NCBI GenBank assembly: GCA_035771175.1
Contig: CM069589.1
Span: 26,244,201-26,308,200, forward strand
Length of the DNA stretch: 64,000 nt
Source: Paratinospora sagittata
Lineage: Eukaryota > Streptophyta > Magnoliopsida > Ranunculales > Menispermaceae
Direction of reading: 5' to 3'
Of the stretch, positions 11,886 to 24,901 are shown piece by piece. The first letter of the stretch is position 1, and every line of letters starts with the position of its first letter. The position numbers were made by a program, and so were the translations under genes. The notes beneath the pieces were generated by a model. It was not told the origin of the DNA, searched no databases, and worked only from the letters and a program-made list of their open reading frames with translations.

Positions 11886-14800
11886 ATGGCTATTTGAATA
11901 TTTTATCCCGATCAATCAACTTACATATCGACCAAATCGTGAAGAAATGTTCAAAAAGCCATAACTTTTTATCCCGACTTTGATTTCAAGGAGTGAAAAA
12001 GAATTGAAAATGCCTTTTCTTCCAATTTCTAACGCATGTCCAATCAGACAAATTGGAGTCAGAATGAAAACGTTATGGTTATTTTTAAGTTTCACATCGA
12101 TCATTCAATTACTTCTCGTATGAATCGATAAGAAAAATTCAAATATACTTACAGTTTAATCCTGACACTGATATGAGTTAATAAAAAGGCGTTGAAAATA
12201 TTGTTTCTTCTTCTTTCCAAGGAATGTGCAATCACTCAAATTGGAGTCCGGAAGAAAAAGTTATGGCTATTTTAATGTTTGTTACCCATTGACCACCGTA
12301 CTTGTGAATCTAATCAGCAATCAAAATCAAAAAGCCTTAGCCATTTCTTTGGAAGGATGATTTGAGTTATTCGAAAGACGTTTAAAATATCGTTTCTTCC
12401 TCCTTTCAAAGCATTTTTAATCACTCAAACTGGAGTCAGGAATAAAATGTTATGGCTATTTGAATATTTTATCCCGATCAATCAACTTACTTATCGACCA
12501 AATCGTGAAGAAATGTTCAAAAAGCCATAACTTTTTATCCCGACTTTGATTTCAAGGAGTGAAAAAGAATTGAAAATGCCTTTTCTTCCCATTTCTAACG
12601 CATGTTCAATCAGACAAATTGGAGTCAGAATGAAAACGTTATGGTTATTTTAAAGTTTCACACCGATCATTCAATTACTTCTCGTATGAATCGATAAGAA
12701 AAATTCAAATAGACTTACAGTTTAATCCTGACACTGATATGAGTTAATGAAAAGGCGTTGAAAATATTGTTTCTTCTTCTTTCCAAGGAATGTGCAATCA
12801 CTCAAATTGGAGTCCGGAAGAAAACGTTATGGCTATTTTAATGTTTGTTACCCATTGACCACCGTACTTGTGAATCTAATCAGCAATCAAAATCAAAAAG
12901 CCTTAGCCATTTCTTTGGAAGTATGATTTGAGTTATTCGAAAGACGTTTAAAATATCGTTTCTTCCTCCTTTAAAAGCATTTTTAATCACTCAAACTGGA
13001 GTCAGGAATAAAGTGTTATGGCTATTTGAATATTTTATCTCGATCAATCAACATACATATCGACCAAATCGTGAAGAAATCTTCAAAAACCCATAACTTT
13101 TTATCCCGACTTTGATTTCAAGGAGTGAAAAAGAATTGAAAATGCCTTTTCTTCCAATTTCTAACGCATGTTCAATCAGACAAATTGGAGTCAGAATGAA
13201 AACGTTAGGGTTATTTTAAAGTTTCACATCGATCATTCAATTACTTCTCGTATGAATCGATAAGAAAAATTGAAATATACTTACAGTTTAATCCTGACAC
13301 TGATATGAGTTAATAAAAAGGCGTTGAAAATATTGTTTCTTCTTCTTTCCAAAGATTGTGCAATCACTCAATTTGGAGTCCGGAAGAAAACGTTATGGCT
13401 ATTTTAATGTTTGTTACCCATTGACCACCGTACTTGTGAATCTAATCAGCAATCAAAATCAAAAAGCCTTAGCCATTTCTTTGGAAGTATGATTTGAGTT
13501 ATTCGAAAGACGTTTAAAATATCGTTTATTCCTCCTTTCAAAGCATTTTTAATCACTCAAACTGGAGTCAGGAATAAAATGTTATGGCTATTTGAATATT
13601 TTATCCCGATCAATCAACATACATATCGACGAAATCGTGAAGAAATCTTCAAAAAGCCATAACTTTTTATCCCGACTTTGATTTCAAGGAGTGAAAAAGA
13701 ATTGAAAATGCCTTTTCTTCCCATTTCTAACGCATGTTCAATCAGACAAATTGGAGTCAGAATGAAAACGTTATGGTTATTTTAAAGTTTCACACCGATC
13801 ATTCAATTACTTCTCGTATGAATCGATAAGAAAAATTCAAATAGACTTACAGTTTAATCCTGACACTGATATGAGTTAATAAAAAGGCGTTGAAAATATT
13901 GTTTCTTCTTCTTTCCAAGAAATGTGCAATCACTCAAATTGGAGTCCGGAAGAAAACGTTATGGCTATTTTAATGTTTGTTACCCATTGACCACCGTACT
14001 TGTGAATCTAATCAGCAATCAAAATCAAAAAGCCTTAGCCATTTCTTTGGAAGTATGATTTGAGTTATTCGGAAGACGTTCAAAATATCGTTTCTTCCTC
14101 TTTTAAAAGCATTTTTAATCACTCAAACTGGAGTCAGGAATAAAATGTTATGGCTATTTGAATATTTTATCCCGATCAATCAACTTACATATCGACCAAA
14201 TCGTGAAGAAATGTTCAAAAAGCCATAACTTTTTATCCCGACTTTGATTTCAAGGAGTGAAAAAGAATTGAAAATGCGTTTTCTTCCAATTTCTAACGCA
14301 TGTTCAATCAGACAAATTGGAGTCAGAATGAAAACGTTATGGTTATTTTAAAGTTTCACATCGATCATTCAATTACTTCTCGTATGAATCGATAAGAAAA
14401 ATTCAAATATACTTACAGTTTAATCCTGACACTGATATGAGTTAATAAAAAGGCGTTGAAAATATTGTTTCTTCTTCTTTCCAAGGAATGTGCAATCACT
14501 CAAATTGGAGTCCGGAAGAAAACGTTATGGCTATTTTAATGTTTGTTACCCATTGACCACCGTACTTGTGAATCTAATCAGCAATCAAAATCAAAAAGCC
14601 TTAGCCATTTCTTTGGAAGGATGATTTGAGTTATTCGAAAGACGTTTAAAATATCGTTTCTTCCTCCTTTCAAAGCATTTTTAATCACTCAAACTGGAGT
14701 CAGGAATAAAATGTTATGGCTATTTGAATATTTTATCCCGATCAATCAACATACATATCGACCACATCGTGAAGAAATCTTCAAAAAGCCATAACTTTTT

Positions 14801-15847
14801 ATCCCGACTTTGATTTCAAGGAGTGAAAAAGAATTGAAAATGCCTTTTCTTCCCATTTCTAACGCATGTTCAATCAGACAAATTGGAGTCAGAATGAAAA
14901 CGTTATGGTTATTTTAAAGTTTCACACCGATCATTCAATTACTTCTCGTATGAATCGATAAGAAAAATTCAAATAGACTTACAGTTTAATCCTGACACTG
15001 ATATGAGTTAATAAAAAGGCGTTGAAAATATTGTTTCTTCTTCTTTCCAAGAAATGTGCAATCACTCAAATTGGAGTCCGGAAGAAAACGTTATGGCTAT
15101 TTTAATGTTTGTTACCCATTGACCACCGTACTTGTGAATCTAATCAGCAATCAAAATCAAAAAGCCTTAGCCATTTCTTTGGAAGTATGATTTGAGTTAT
15201 TCGAAAGACGTTTAAAATATCGTTTCTTCCTCCTTTAAAAGCATTTTTAATCACTCAAACTGGAGTCAGGAATAAAATGTTATGGCTATTTGAATATTTT
15301 ATCCCGATCAATCAACTTACATATCGACCAAATCGTGAAGAAATGTTCAAAAAGCCATAACTTTTTATCCCGACTTTGATTTCAAGGAGTGAAAAAGAAT
15401 TGAAAATGCCTTTTCTTCCAATTTCTAACGCATGTTCAATCAGACAAATTGGAGTCAGAATGAAAACGTTATGGTTATTTTAAAGTTTCACATCGATCAT
15501 TCAATTACTTCTCGTATGAATCGATAAGAAAAATTCAAATATACTTACAGTTTAATCCTGACACTGATATGAGTTAATAAAAAGGCGTTGAAAATATTGT
15601 TTCTTCTTCTTTCCAAGGAATGTGCAATCACTCAAATTGGAGTCCGGAAGAAAACGTTATGGCTATTTTAATGTTTGTTACCCATTGACCACCGTACTTG
15701 TGAATCTAATCAGCAATCAAAATCAAAAAGCCTTAGCCATTTCTTTGGAAGGATGATTTGAGTTATTCGAAAGACGTTTAAAATATCGTTTCTTCCTCCT
15801 TTCAAAGCATTTTTAATCACTCAAACTGGAGTCAGGAATAAAATGTT
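11886..15847. repeat. Higher-order block I, copy 3 (units 22-28, 3962 bp)
   Basis: Third tandem copy of the block. It has CATGTCC with ATTTTTAAG in unit 22, AATAAAGTG in unit 23, the TATCTCGATC/AAAACCCAT/GTTAGGG/CCAAAGATTG set in unit 24, GACGAAAT with GGAAGACGTTC in unit 25, AATGCGTTTTC in unit 26 and CCAAGAAATG in unit 27. The last trimer (15282-15847) differs from the end of copies 1 and 2: it has CACATCGATC, AAATATACTT and GGAAGGATG instead of TTTAGTCC with GAGTAATTC, so the right boundary of this copy is less certain than the left. Confidence 0.85.
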
Positions 15848-18800
15848 ATGGCTATTTGAATATTTTATCCCGATCAATCAACATACATATCGACGAAATC
15901 GTGAAGAAATCTTCAAAAAGCCATAACTTTTTATCCCGACTTTGATTTCAAGGAGTGAAAAAGAATTGAAAATGCCTTTTCTTCCCATTTCTAACGCATG
16001 TTCAATCAGACAAATTGGAGTCAGAATGAAAACGTTATGGTTATTTTAAAGTTTCACACCGATCATTCAATTACTTCTCGTATGAATCGATAAGAAAAAT
16101 TCAAATAGACTTACAGTTTAGTCCTGACACTGATATGAGTTAATAAAAAGGCGTTGAAAATATTGTTTCTTCTTCTTTCCAAGGAATGTGCAATCACTCA
16201 AATTGGAGTCCGGAAGAAAACGTTATGGCTATTTTAATGTTTGTTACCCATTGACCACCGTACTTGTGAATCTAATCAGCAATCAAAATCAAAAAGCCTT
16301 AGCCATTTCTTTGGAAGTATGATTTGAGTTATTCGAAAGACGTTTAAAATATCGTTTCTTCCTCCTTTAATAGCATTTTTAATCACTCAAACTGGAGTCA
16401 GGAATAAAGTGTTATGGCTATTTGAATATTTTATCCCGATCAATCAACATACATATCGACCAAATCGTGAAGAAATCTTCAAAAACCCATAACTTTTTAT
16501 CCCGACTTTGATTTCAAGGAGTGAAAAAGAATTGAAAATGCCTTTTCTTCCAATTTCTAACGCATGTTCAATCAGACAAATTGGAGTCAGAATGAAAACG
16601 TTAGGGTTATTTTAAAGTTTCACATCGATCATTCAATTACTTCTCGTATGAATCGATAAGAAAAATTGAAATATACTTACAGTTTAATCCTGACACTGAT
16701 ATGAGTTAATAAAAAGGCGTTGAAAATATTGTTTCTTCTTCTTTCCAAAGATTGTGCAATCACTCAATTTGGAGTCCGGAAGAAAACGTTATGGCTATTT
16801 TAATGTTTGTTACCCATTGACCACCGTACTTGTGAATCTAATCAGCAATCAAAATCAAAAAGCCTTAGCCATTTCTTTGGAAGTATGATTTGAGTTATTC
16901 GAAAGACGTTTAAAATATCGTTTATTCCTCCTTTCAAAGCATTTTTAATCACTCAAACTGGAGTCAGGAATAAAATGTTATGGCTATTTGAATATTTTAT
17001 CCCGATCAATCAACATACATATCGACGAAATCGTGAAGAAATCTTCAAAAAGCCATAACTTTTTATCCCGACTTTGATTTCAAGGAGTGAAAAAGAATTG
17101 AAAATGCCTTTTCTTCCCATTTCTAACGCATGTTCAATCAGACAAATTGGAGTCAGAATGAAAACGTTATGGTTATTTTAAAGTTTCACACCGATCATTC
17201 AATTACTTCTCGTATGAATCGATAAGAAAAATTCAAATAGACTTACAGTTTAATCCTGACACTGATATGAGTTAATAAAAAGGCGTTGAAAATATTGTTT
17301 CTTCTTCTTTCCAAGAAATGTGCAATCACTCAAATTGGAGTCCGGAAGAAAACGTTATGGCTATTTTAATGTTTGTTACCCATTGACCACCGTACTTGTG
17401 AATCTAATCAGCAATCAAAATAAAAAAGCCTTAGCCATTTCTTTGGAAGTATGATTTGAGTTATTCGAAAGACGTATAAATATCGTTTCTTCCTCCTTTA
17501 AAAGCATTTTTAATCACTCAAACTGGAGTCAGGAATAAAATGTTATGGCTATTTGAATATTTTATCCCGATCAATCAACTTACATATCGACCAAATCGTG
17601 AAGAAATGTTCAAAAAGCCATAACTTTTTATCCCGACTTTGATTTCAAGGAGTGAAAAAGAATTGAAAATGCGTTTTCTTCCAATTTCTAACGCATGTTC
17701 AATCAGACAAATTGGAGTCAGAATGAAAACGTTATGGTTATTTTAAAGTTTCACATCGATCATTCAATTACTTCTCGTATGAATCGATAAGAAAAATTCA
17801 AATATACTTACAGTTTAATCCTGACACTGATATGAGTTAATAAAAAGGCGTTGAAAATATTGTTTCTTCTTCTTTCCAAGGAATGTGCAATCACTCAAAT
17901 TGGAGTCCGGAAGAAAACGTTATGGCTATTTTAATGTTTGTTACCCATTGACCACCGTACTTGTGAATCTAATCAGCAATCAAAATCAAAAAGCCTTAGC
18001 CATTTCTTTGGAAGGATGATTTGAGTTATTCGAAAGACGTTTAAAATATCGTTTCTTCCTCCTTTCAAAGCATTTTTAATCACTCAAACTGGAGTCAGGA
18101 ATAAAATGTTATGGCTATTTGAATATTTTATCCCGATCAATCAACATACATATCGACGAAATCGTGAAGAAATCTTCAAAAAGCCATAACTTTTTATCCC
18201 GACTTTGATTTCAAGGAGTGAAAAAGAATTGAAAATGCCTTTTCTTCCCATTTCTAACGCATGTTCAATCAGACAAATTGGAGTCAGAATGAAAACGTTA
18301 TGGTTATTTTAAAGTTTCACACCGATCATTCAATTACTTCTCGTATGAATCGATAAGAAAAATTCAAATAGACTTACAGTTTAATCCTGACACTGATATG
18401 AGTTAATAAAAAGGCGTTGAAAATATTGTTTCTTCTTCTTTCCAAGAAATGTGCAATCACTCAAATTGGAGTCCGGAAGAAAACGTTATGGCTATTTTAA
18501 TGTTTGTTACCCATTGACCACCGTACTTGTGAATCTAATCAGCAATCAAAATCAAAAAGCCTTAGCCATTTCTTTGGAAGTATGATTTGAGTTATTCGAA
18601 AGACGTTTAAAATATCGTTTCTTCCTCGTTTAAAAGCATTTTTAATCACTCAAACTGGAGTCAGGAATAAAATGTTATGGCTATTTGAATATTTTACCCC
18701 GATCAATCAACTTACATATCGACCAAATCGTGAAGAAATGTTCAAAAAGCCATAACTTTTTATCCCGACTTTGATTTCAAGGAGTGAAAAAGAATTGAAA

Positions 18801-21505
18801 ATGCCTTTTCTTCCAATTTCTAACGCATGTTCAATCAGACAAATTGGAGTCAGAAAGAAAACGTTATGGTTATTTTAAAGTTTCACATCGTTCATTCAAT
18901 TACTTCTCGTATGAATCCATAAGAAAAATTCAAATATACTTACAGTTTAATCCTGACACTGATATGAGTTAATAAAAAGGCGTTGAAAATATTGTTTCTT
19001 CTTCTTTCCAAGGAATGTGCAATCACTCAAATTGGAGTCCGGAAGAAAACGTTATGGCTATTTTAATGTTTGTTACCCATTGACCACCGTACTTGTGAAT
19101 CTAATCAGCAATCAAAATCAAAAAGCCTTAGCCATTTCTTTGGAAGGATGATTTGAGTTATTCGAAAGACGTTTAGAATATCGTTTCTTCCTCCTTTCAA
19201 AGCATTTTTAATCACTCAAACTGGAGTCAGGAATAAAATGTTATGGCTATTTGAATATTTTATCCCGATCAATCAACTTACTTATCGACCAAATCGTGAA
19301 GAAATGTTCAAAAAGCCATAACTTTTTATCCCGACTTTGATTTCAAGGAGTGAAAAAGAATTGAAAATGCCTTTTCTTCCCATTTCTAACGCATGTTCAA
19401 TCAGACAAATGGAGTCAGAATGAAAACGTTATGGTTATTTTAAAGTTTCACACCGATCATTCAATTACTTCTCGTATGAATCGATAAGAAAAATTCAAAT
19501 AGACTTACAGTTTAATCCTGACACTGATATGAGTTAATAAAAAGGCGTTGAAAATATTGTTTCTTCTTCTTTCCAAGGAATGTGCAATCACTCAAATTGG
19601 AGTCCGGAAGAAAACGTTATGGCTATTTTAATGTTTGTTACCCATTGACCACCGTACTTGTGATTCTAATCAGCAATCAAAATCAAAAAGCCTTAGCCAT
19701 TTCTTTGGAAGTATGATTTGAGTTATTCGAAAGACGTATAAATATCGTTTCTTCCTCCTTTAAAAGCATTTTTAATCACTCAAACTGGAGTCAGGAATAA
19801 AATGTTATGGCTATTTGAATATTTTATCCCGATCAATCAACTTAGATATCGACCAAATCGTGAAGAAATGTTCAAAAAGCCATAACTTTTTATCCCGACT
19901 TTGATTTCAAGGAGTGAAAAAGAATTGAAAATGCCTTTTCTTCCAATTTCTAACGCATGTTCAATCAGACAAATTGGAGTCAGAATGAAAACGTTATGGT
20001 TATTTTAAAGTTTCACATCGATCATTCAATTACTTCTCGTATGAATCGATAAGAAAAATTCAAATATACTTACAGTTTAATCCTGACACTGATATGAGTT
20101 AATAAAAAGGCGTTGAAAATATTGTTTCTTCTTCTTTCCAAGGAATGTGCAATCACTCAAATTGGAGTCCGGAAGAAAACGTTATGGCTATTTTAATGTT
20201 TGTTACCCATTGACCACCGTACTTGTGAATCTAATCAGCAATCAAAATCAAAAAGCCTTAGCCATTTTCTTTGGAAGGATGATTTGAGTTATTCGAAAGA
20301 CGTTTAAAATATCGTTTCTTCCTCCTTTCAAAGCATTTTTAATCACTCAAACTGGAGTCAGGAATAAAATGTTATGGCTATTTGAATATTTTATCCCGAT
20401 CAATCAACATACATATCGACCAAATCGTGAAGAAATCTTCAAAAAGCCATAACTTTTTATCCCGACTTTGATTTCAAGGAGTGAAAAAGAATTGAAAATG
20501 CCTTTTCTTCCCATTTCTAACGCATGTTCAATCAGACAAATTGGAGTCAGAATGAAAACGTTATGGTTATTTTAAAGTTTCACACCGATCATTCAATTAC
20601 TTCTCGTATGAATCGATAAGAAAAATTCAAATAGACTTACAGTTTAATCCTGACACTGATATGAGTTAATAAAAAGGCGTTGAAAATATTGTTTCTTCTT
20701 CTTTCCAAGAAATGTGCAATCACTCAAATTGGAGTCCGGAAGAAAACGTTATGGCTATTTTAATGTTTGTTACCCATTGACCACCGTACTTGTGAATCTA
20801 ATCAGCAATCAAAATCAAAAAGCCTTAGCCATTTCTTTGGAAGTATGATTTGATTTATTCGAAAGACGTTTAAAATATCGTTTCTTCCTCCTTTAAAAGC
20901 ATTTTTAATCACTCAAACTGGAGTCAGGAATAAAATGTTATGGCTATTTGAATATTTTATCCCGATCAATCAACTTACATATCGACCAAATCGTGAAGAA
21001 ATGTTCAAAAAGCCATAACTTTTTATCCCGACTTTGATTTCAAGGAGTGAAAAAGAATTGAAAATGCCTTTTCTTCCAATTTCTAACGCATGTTCAATCA
21101 GACAAATTGGAGTCAGAATGAAAACGTTATGGTTATTTTAAAGTTTCACATCGATCATTCAATTACTTCTCGTATGAATCGATAAGAAAAATTCAAATAT
21201 ACTTACAGTTTAATCCTGACACTGATATGAGTTAATAAAAAGGCGTTGAAAATATTGTTTCTTCTTCTTTCCAAGGAATGTGCAATCACTCAAATTGGAG
21301 TCCGGAAGAAAACGTTATGGCTATTTTAATGTTTGTTACCCATTGACCACCGTACTTGTGAATCTAATCAGCAATCAAAATCAAAAAGCCTTAGCCATTT
21401 CTTTGGAAGGATGATTTGAGTTATTCGAAAGACGTTTAAAATATCGTTTCTTCCTCCTTTCAAAGCATTTTTAATCACTCAAACTGGAGTCAGGAATAAA
21501 ATGTT
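15848..21505. repeat. Trimer units 29-38, block I decaying into irregular order
   Basis: Units 30-33 follow the block I order again (GTTAGGG/CCAAAGATTG in 30, GACGAAAT in 31, AATGCGTTTTC in 32, CCAAGAAATG in 33) but lack several private variants. Units 34-38 have no clear block partner. Small irregularities cluster here. Unit 31 has ACGTATAAAT, 1 bp short, near 17475. Unit 34 (18677) has TTTTACCCC, AGAAAGAAAACG and GAATCCATAAG. Unit 35 loses 1 bp at AAATGGAG near 19409 and carries ACGTATAAAT near 19737. Unit 36 gains a T at CCATTTTC near 20266. GGAAGGATG is last seen in unit 38, near 21408. Confidence 0.75.
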
Positions 21506-24500
21506 ATGGCTATTTGAATATTTTATCCCGATCAATCAACATACATATCGACCAAATCGTGAAGAAATCTTCAAAAAGCCATAACTTTTTATCCCGACTT
21601 TGATTTCAAGGAGTGAAAAAGAATTGAAAATGCCTTTTCTTCCCATTTCTAACGCATGTTCAATCAGACAAATTGGAGTCAGAATGAAAACGTTATGGTT
21701 ATTTTAAAGTTTCACACCGATCATTCAATTACTTCTCGTATGAATCGATAAGAAAAATTCAAATAGACTTACAGTTTAGTCCTGACACTGATATGAGTTA
21801 ATAAAAAGGCGTTGAAAATATTGTTTCTTCTTCTTTCCAAGGAATGTGCAATCACTCAAATTGGAGTCCGGAAGAAAACGTTATGGCTATTTTAATGTTT
21901 GTTACCCATTGACCACCGTACTTGTGAATCTAATCAGCAATCAAAATCAAAAAGCCTTAGCCATTTCTTTGGAAGTATGATTTGAGTTATTCGAAAGACG
22001 TTTAAAATATCGTTTCTTCCTCGTTTAAAAGCATTTTTAATCGCTCAAACTGGAGTCAGGAATAAAATGTTATGGCTATTTGAATATTTTATCCCGATCA
22101 ATCAACATACATATCGACGAAATCGTGAAGAAATCTTCAAAAAGCCATAACTTTTTATCCCGACTTTGATTTCAAGGAGTGAAAAAGAATTGAAAATGCC
22201 TTTTCTTCCCATTTCTAACGCATGTTCAATCAGACAAATTGGAGTCAGAATGAAAACGTTATGGTTATTTTAAAGTTTCACACCGATCATTCAATTACTT
22301 CTCGTATGAATCGATAAGAAAAATTCAAATAGGCTTACAGTTTAATCCTGACACTGATATGAGTTAATAAAAAGGCGTTGAAAATATTGTTTCTTCTTCT
22401 TTCCAAGGAATGTGCAATCACTCAAATTGGAGTCCGGAAGAAAACGTTATGGCTATTTTAATGTTTGTTACCCATTGACCACCGTACTTGTGAATCTAAT
22501 CAGCAATCAAAATCAAAAAGCCTTAGCCATTTCTTTGAAAGTATGATTTGAGTTATTCGAAAGACGTTTAAAATATCGTTTCTTCATCTTTTCAAAGCAT
22601 TTTTAATCACTCAAACTGGAGTCAGGAATAAAATGTTATGGCTATTTGAATATTTTATCCCGATCAATCAACATACATATCGACCAAATCGTGAAGAAAT
22701 CTTCAAAAAGCCATAACTTTTTATCCCGACTTTGATTTCAAGGAGTGAAAAAGAATTGAAAATGCCTTTTCTTCCCATTTCTAACGCATGTTCAATCAGA
22801 CAAATTGGAGTCAGAATGAAAACGTTATGGTTATTTTAAAGTTTCACACCGGTCATTCAATTACTTCTCGTATGAATCGAGAAGAAAAATTCAAATAGAC
22901 TTACAGTTTAATCTTGACACTGATATGAGTTAATAAAAAGGCGTTGAAAATATTGTTTCTTCTTCTTTCCAAGGAATGTGCAATCACTCAAATTGGAGTC
23001 CGGAAGAAAACGTTATGGCTATTTTAATGTTTGTTACCCATTGACCACCGTACTTGTGAATCTAATCAGCAATCAAAATCAAAAAGCCTTAGCCATTTCT
23101 TTGGAAGTATGATTTGAGTTATTCGAAAGACGTTTAAAATATCGTTTCTTCCTCTTTTCAAAGCATTTTTAATCACTCAAACTGGAGTCAGGAATAAAAT
23201 GTTATGGCTATTTGAATATTTTATCCCGATCAATCAACTTACATATCGACCAAATCGTGAAGAAATGTTCAAAAAGCCATAACTTTTTATCCCGACTTTG
23301 ATTTCAAGGAGTGAAAAAGAATTGAAAATGCCTTTTCTTCCAATTTCTAACGCATGTTCAATCAGACAAATTGGAGTCAGAATGAAAACGTTAGGGTTAT
23401 TTTAAAGTTTCACATCGATCATTCAATTACTTCTCGTATGAATCGATAAGAAAAATTCAAATATACTTACAGTTTAATCCTGACACTGATATGAGTTAAT
23501 AAAAAGGCGTTGAAAATATTGTTTCTTCTTCTTTCCAAAGAATGTGCAATCACTCAATTTGGAGTCCGGAAGAAAACGTTATGGCTATTTTAATGTTTGT
23601 TACCCATTGACCACCGTACTTGTGAATCTAATCAGCAATCAAAATCAAAAAGCCTTAGCCATTTCTTTGGAAGTATGATTTGAGTTATTCGAAAGACGTT
23701 TAAAATATCGTTTCTTCCTCCTTTCAAAGCATTTTTAATCACTCAAACTGGAGTCAGGAATAAAATGTTATGGCTATTTGAATATTTTATCCCGATCAAT
23801 CAACTTACTTATCGACCAAATCGTGAAGAAATGTTCAAAAAGCCATAACTTTTTATCCCGACTTTGATTTCAAGGAGTGAAAAAGAATTGAAAATGCCTT
23901 TTCTTCCCATTTCTAACGCATGTTCAATCAGACAAATTGGAGTCAGAATGAAAACGTTATGGTTATTTTAAAGTTTCACACCGATCATTCAATTACTTCT
24001 CGTATGAATCGATAAGAAAAATTCAAATAGACTTTCAGTTTAATCCTGACACTGATATGAGTTAATAAAAAGGCGTTGAAAATATTGTTTCTTCTTCTTT
24101 CCAAGGAATGTGCAATCACTCAAATTGGAGTCCGGAAGAAAACGTTATGGCTATTTTAATGTTTGTTACCCATTGACCACCGTACTTGTGAATCTAATCA
24201 GCAATCAAAATCAAAAAGCCTTAGCTATTTCTTTGGAAGTATGATTTGAGTTATTCGAAAGACGTTTAAAATATCGTTTCTTCCTCCTTTAAAAGCATTT
24301 TTAATCACTCAAACTGGAGTCAGGAATAAAGTGTTATGGCTATTTGAATATTTTATCCCGATCAATCAACTTACATATCGACCAAACCGTGAAGAAATCT
24401 TCAAAAAGCCATAACTTTTTATCCCGACTTTGATTTCAAGGAGTGAAAAAGAATTGAAAATGCCTTTTCTTCCAATTTCTAACGCATGTTCAATCAGACA

Positions 24501-24901
24501 AATTGGAGTCAGAATGAAAACGTTAGGGTTATTTTAAAGTTTCACATCGATCATTCAATTACTTCTCGTATGAATCGATAAGAAAAATTCAAATATACTT
24601 ACAGTTTAATCCTGACACTGATATGAGTTAATAAAAAGGCGTTGAAAATATTGTTTCTTCTTCTTTCCAAAGAATGTGCAATCACTCAATTTGGAGTCCG
24701 GAAGAAAACGTTATGGCTATTTTAATGTTTGTTACCCATTGACCACCGTACTTGTGAATCTAATCAGCAATCAAAATCAAAAAGCCTTAGCCATTTCTTT
24801 GGAAGTATGATTTGAGTTATTCGAAAGACGTTTAAAATATCGTTTCTTCCTCCTTTCAAAGCATTTTTAATCACTCAAACTGGAGTCAGGAATAAAATGT
24901 T
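21506..24901. repeat. Higher-order block II, copy 1 (units 39-44, 3396 bp)
   Basis: Six trimers repeated almost unchanged in the next 3396 bp. Markers in order are: unit 39, TTTAGTCC with CCTCGTTTAAAAG and AATCGCTC; unit 40, GACGAAAT, AAATAGGCTT, GAAAGTATG and TTCTTCATC; unit 41, CACACCGGTC, GAATCGAGAAG and AATCTTGACAC; unit 42, GTTAGGG, CCAAAGAATG and CAATTTGG; unit 43, CAACTTACTT, GACTTTCAG, TTAGCTATTTC and AATAAAGTG; unit 44, CAAACCGTG with GTTAGGG. GAAAGTATG, common in the rest of the window, first appears in unit 40, near 22537. Confidence 0.88.
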
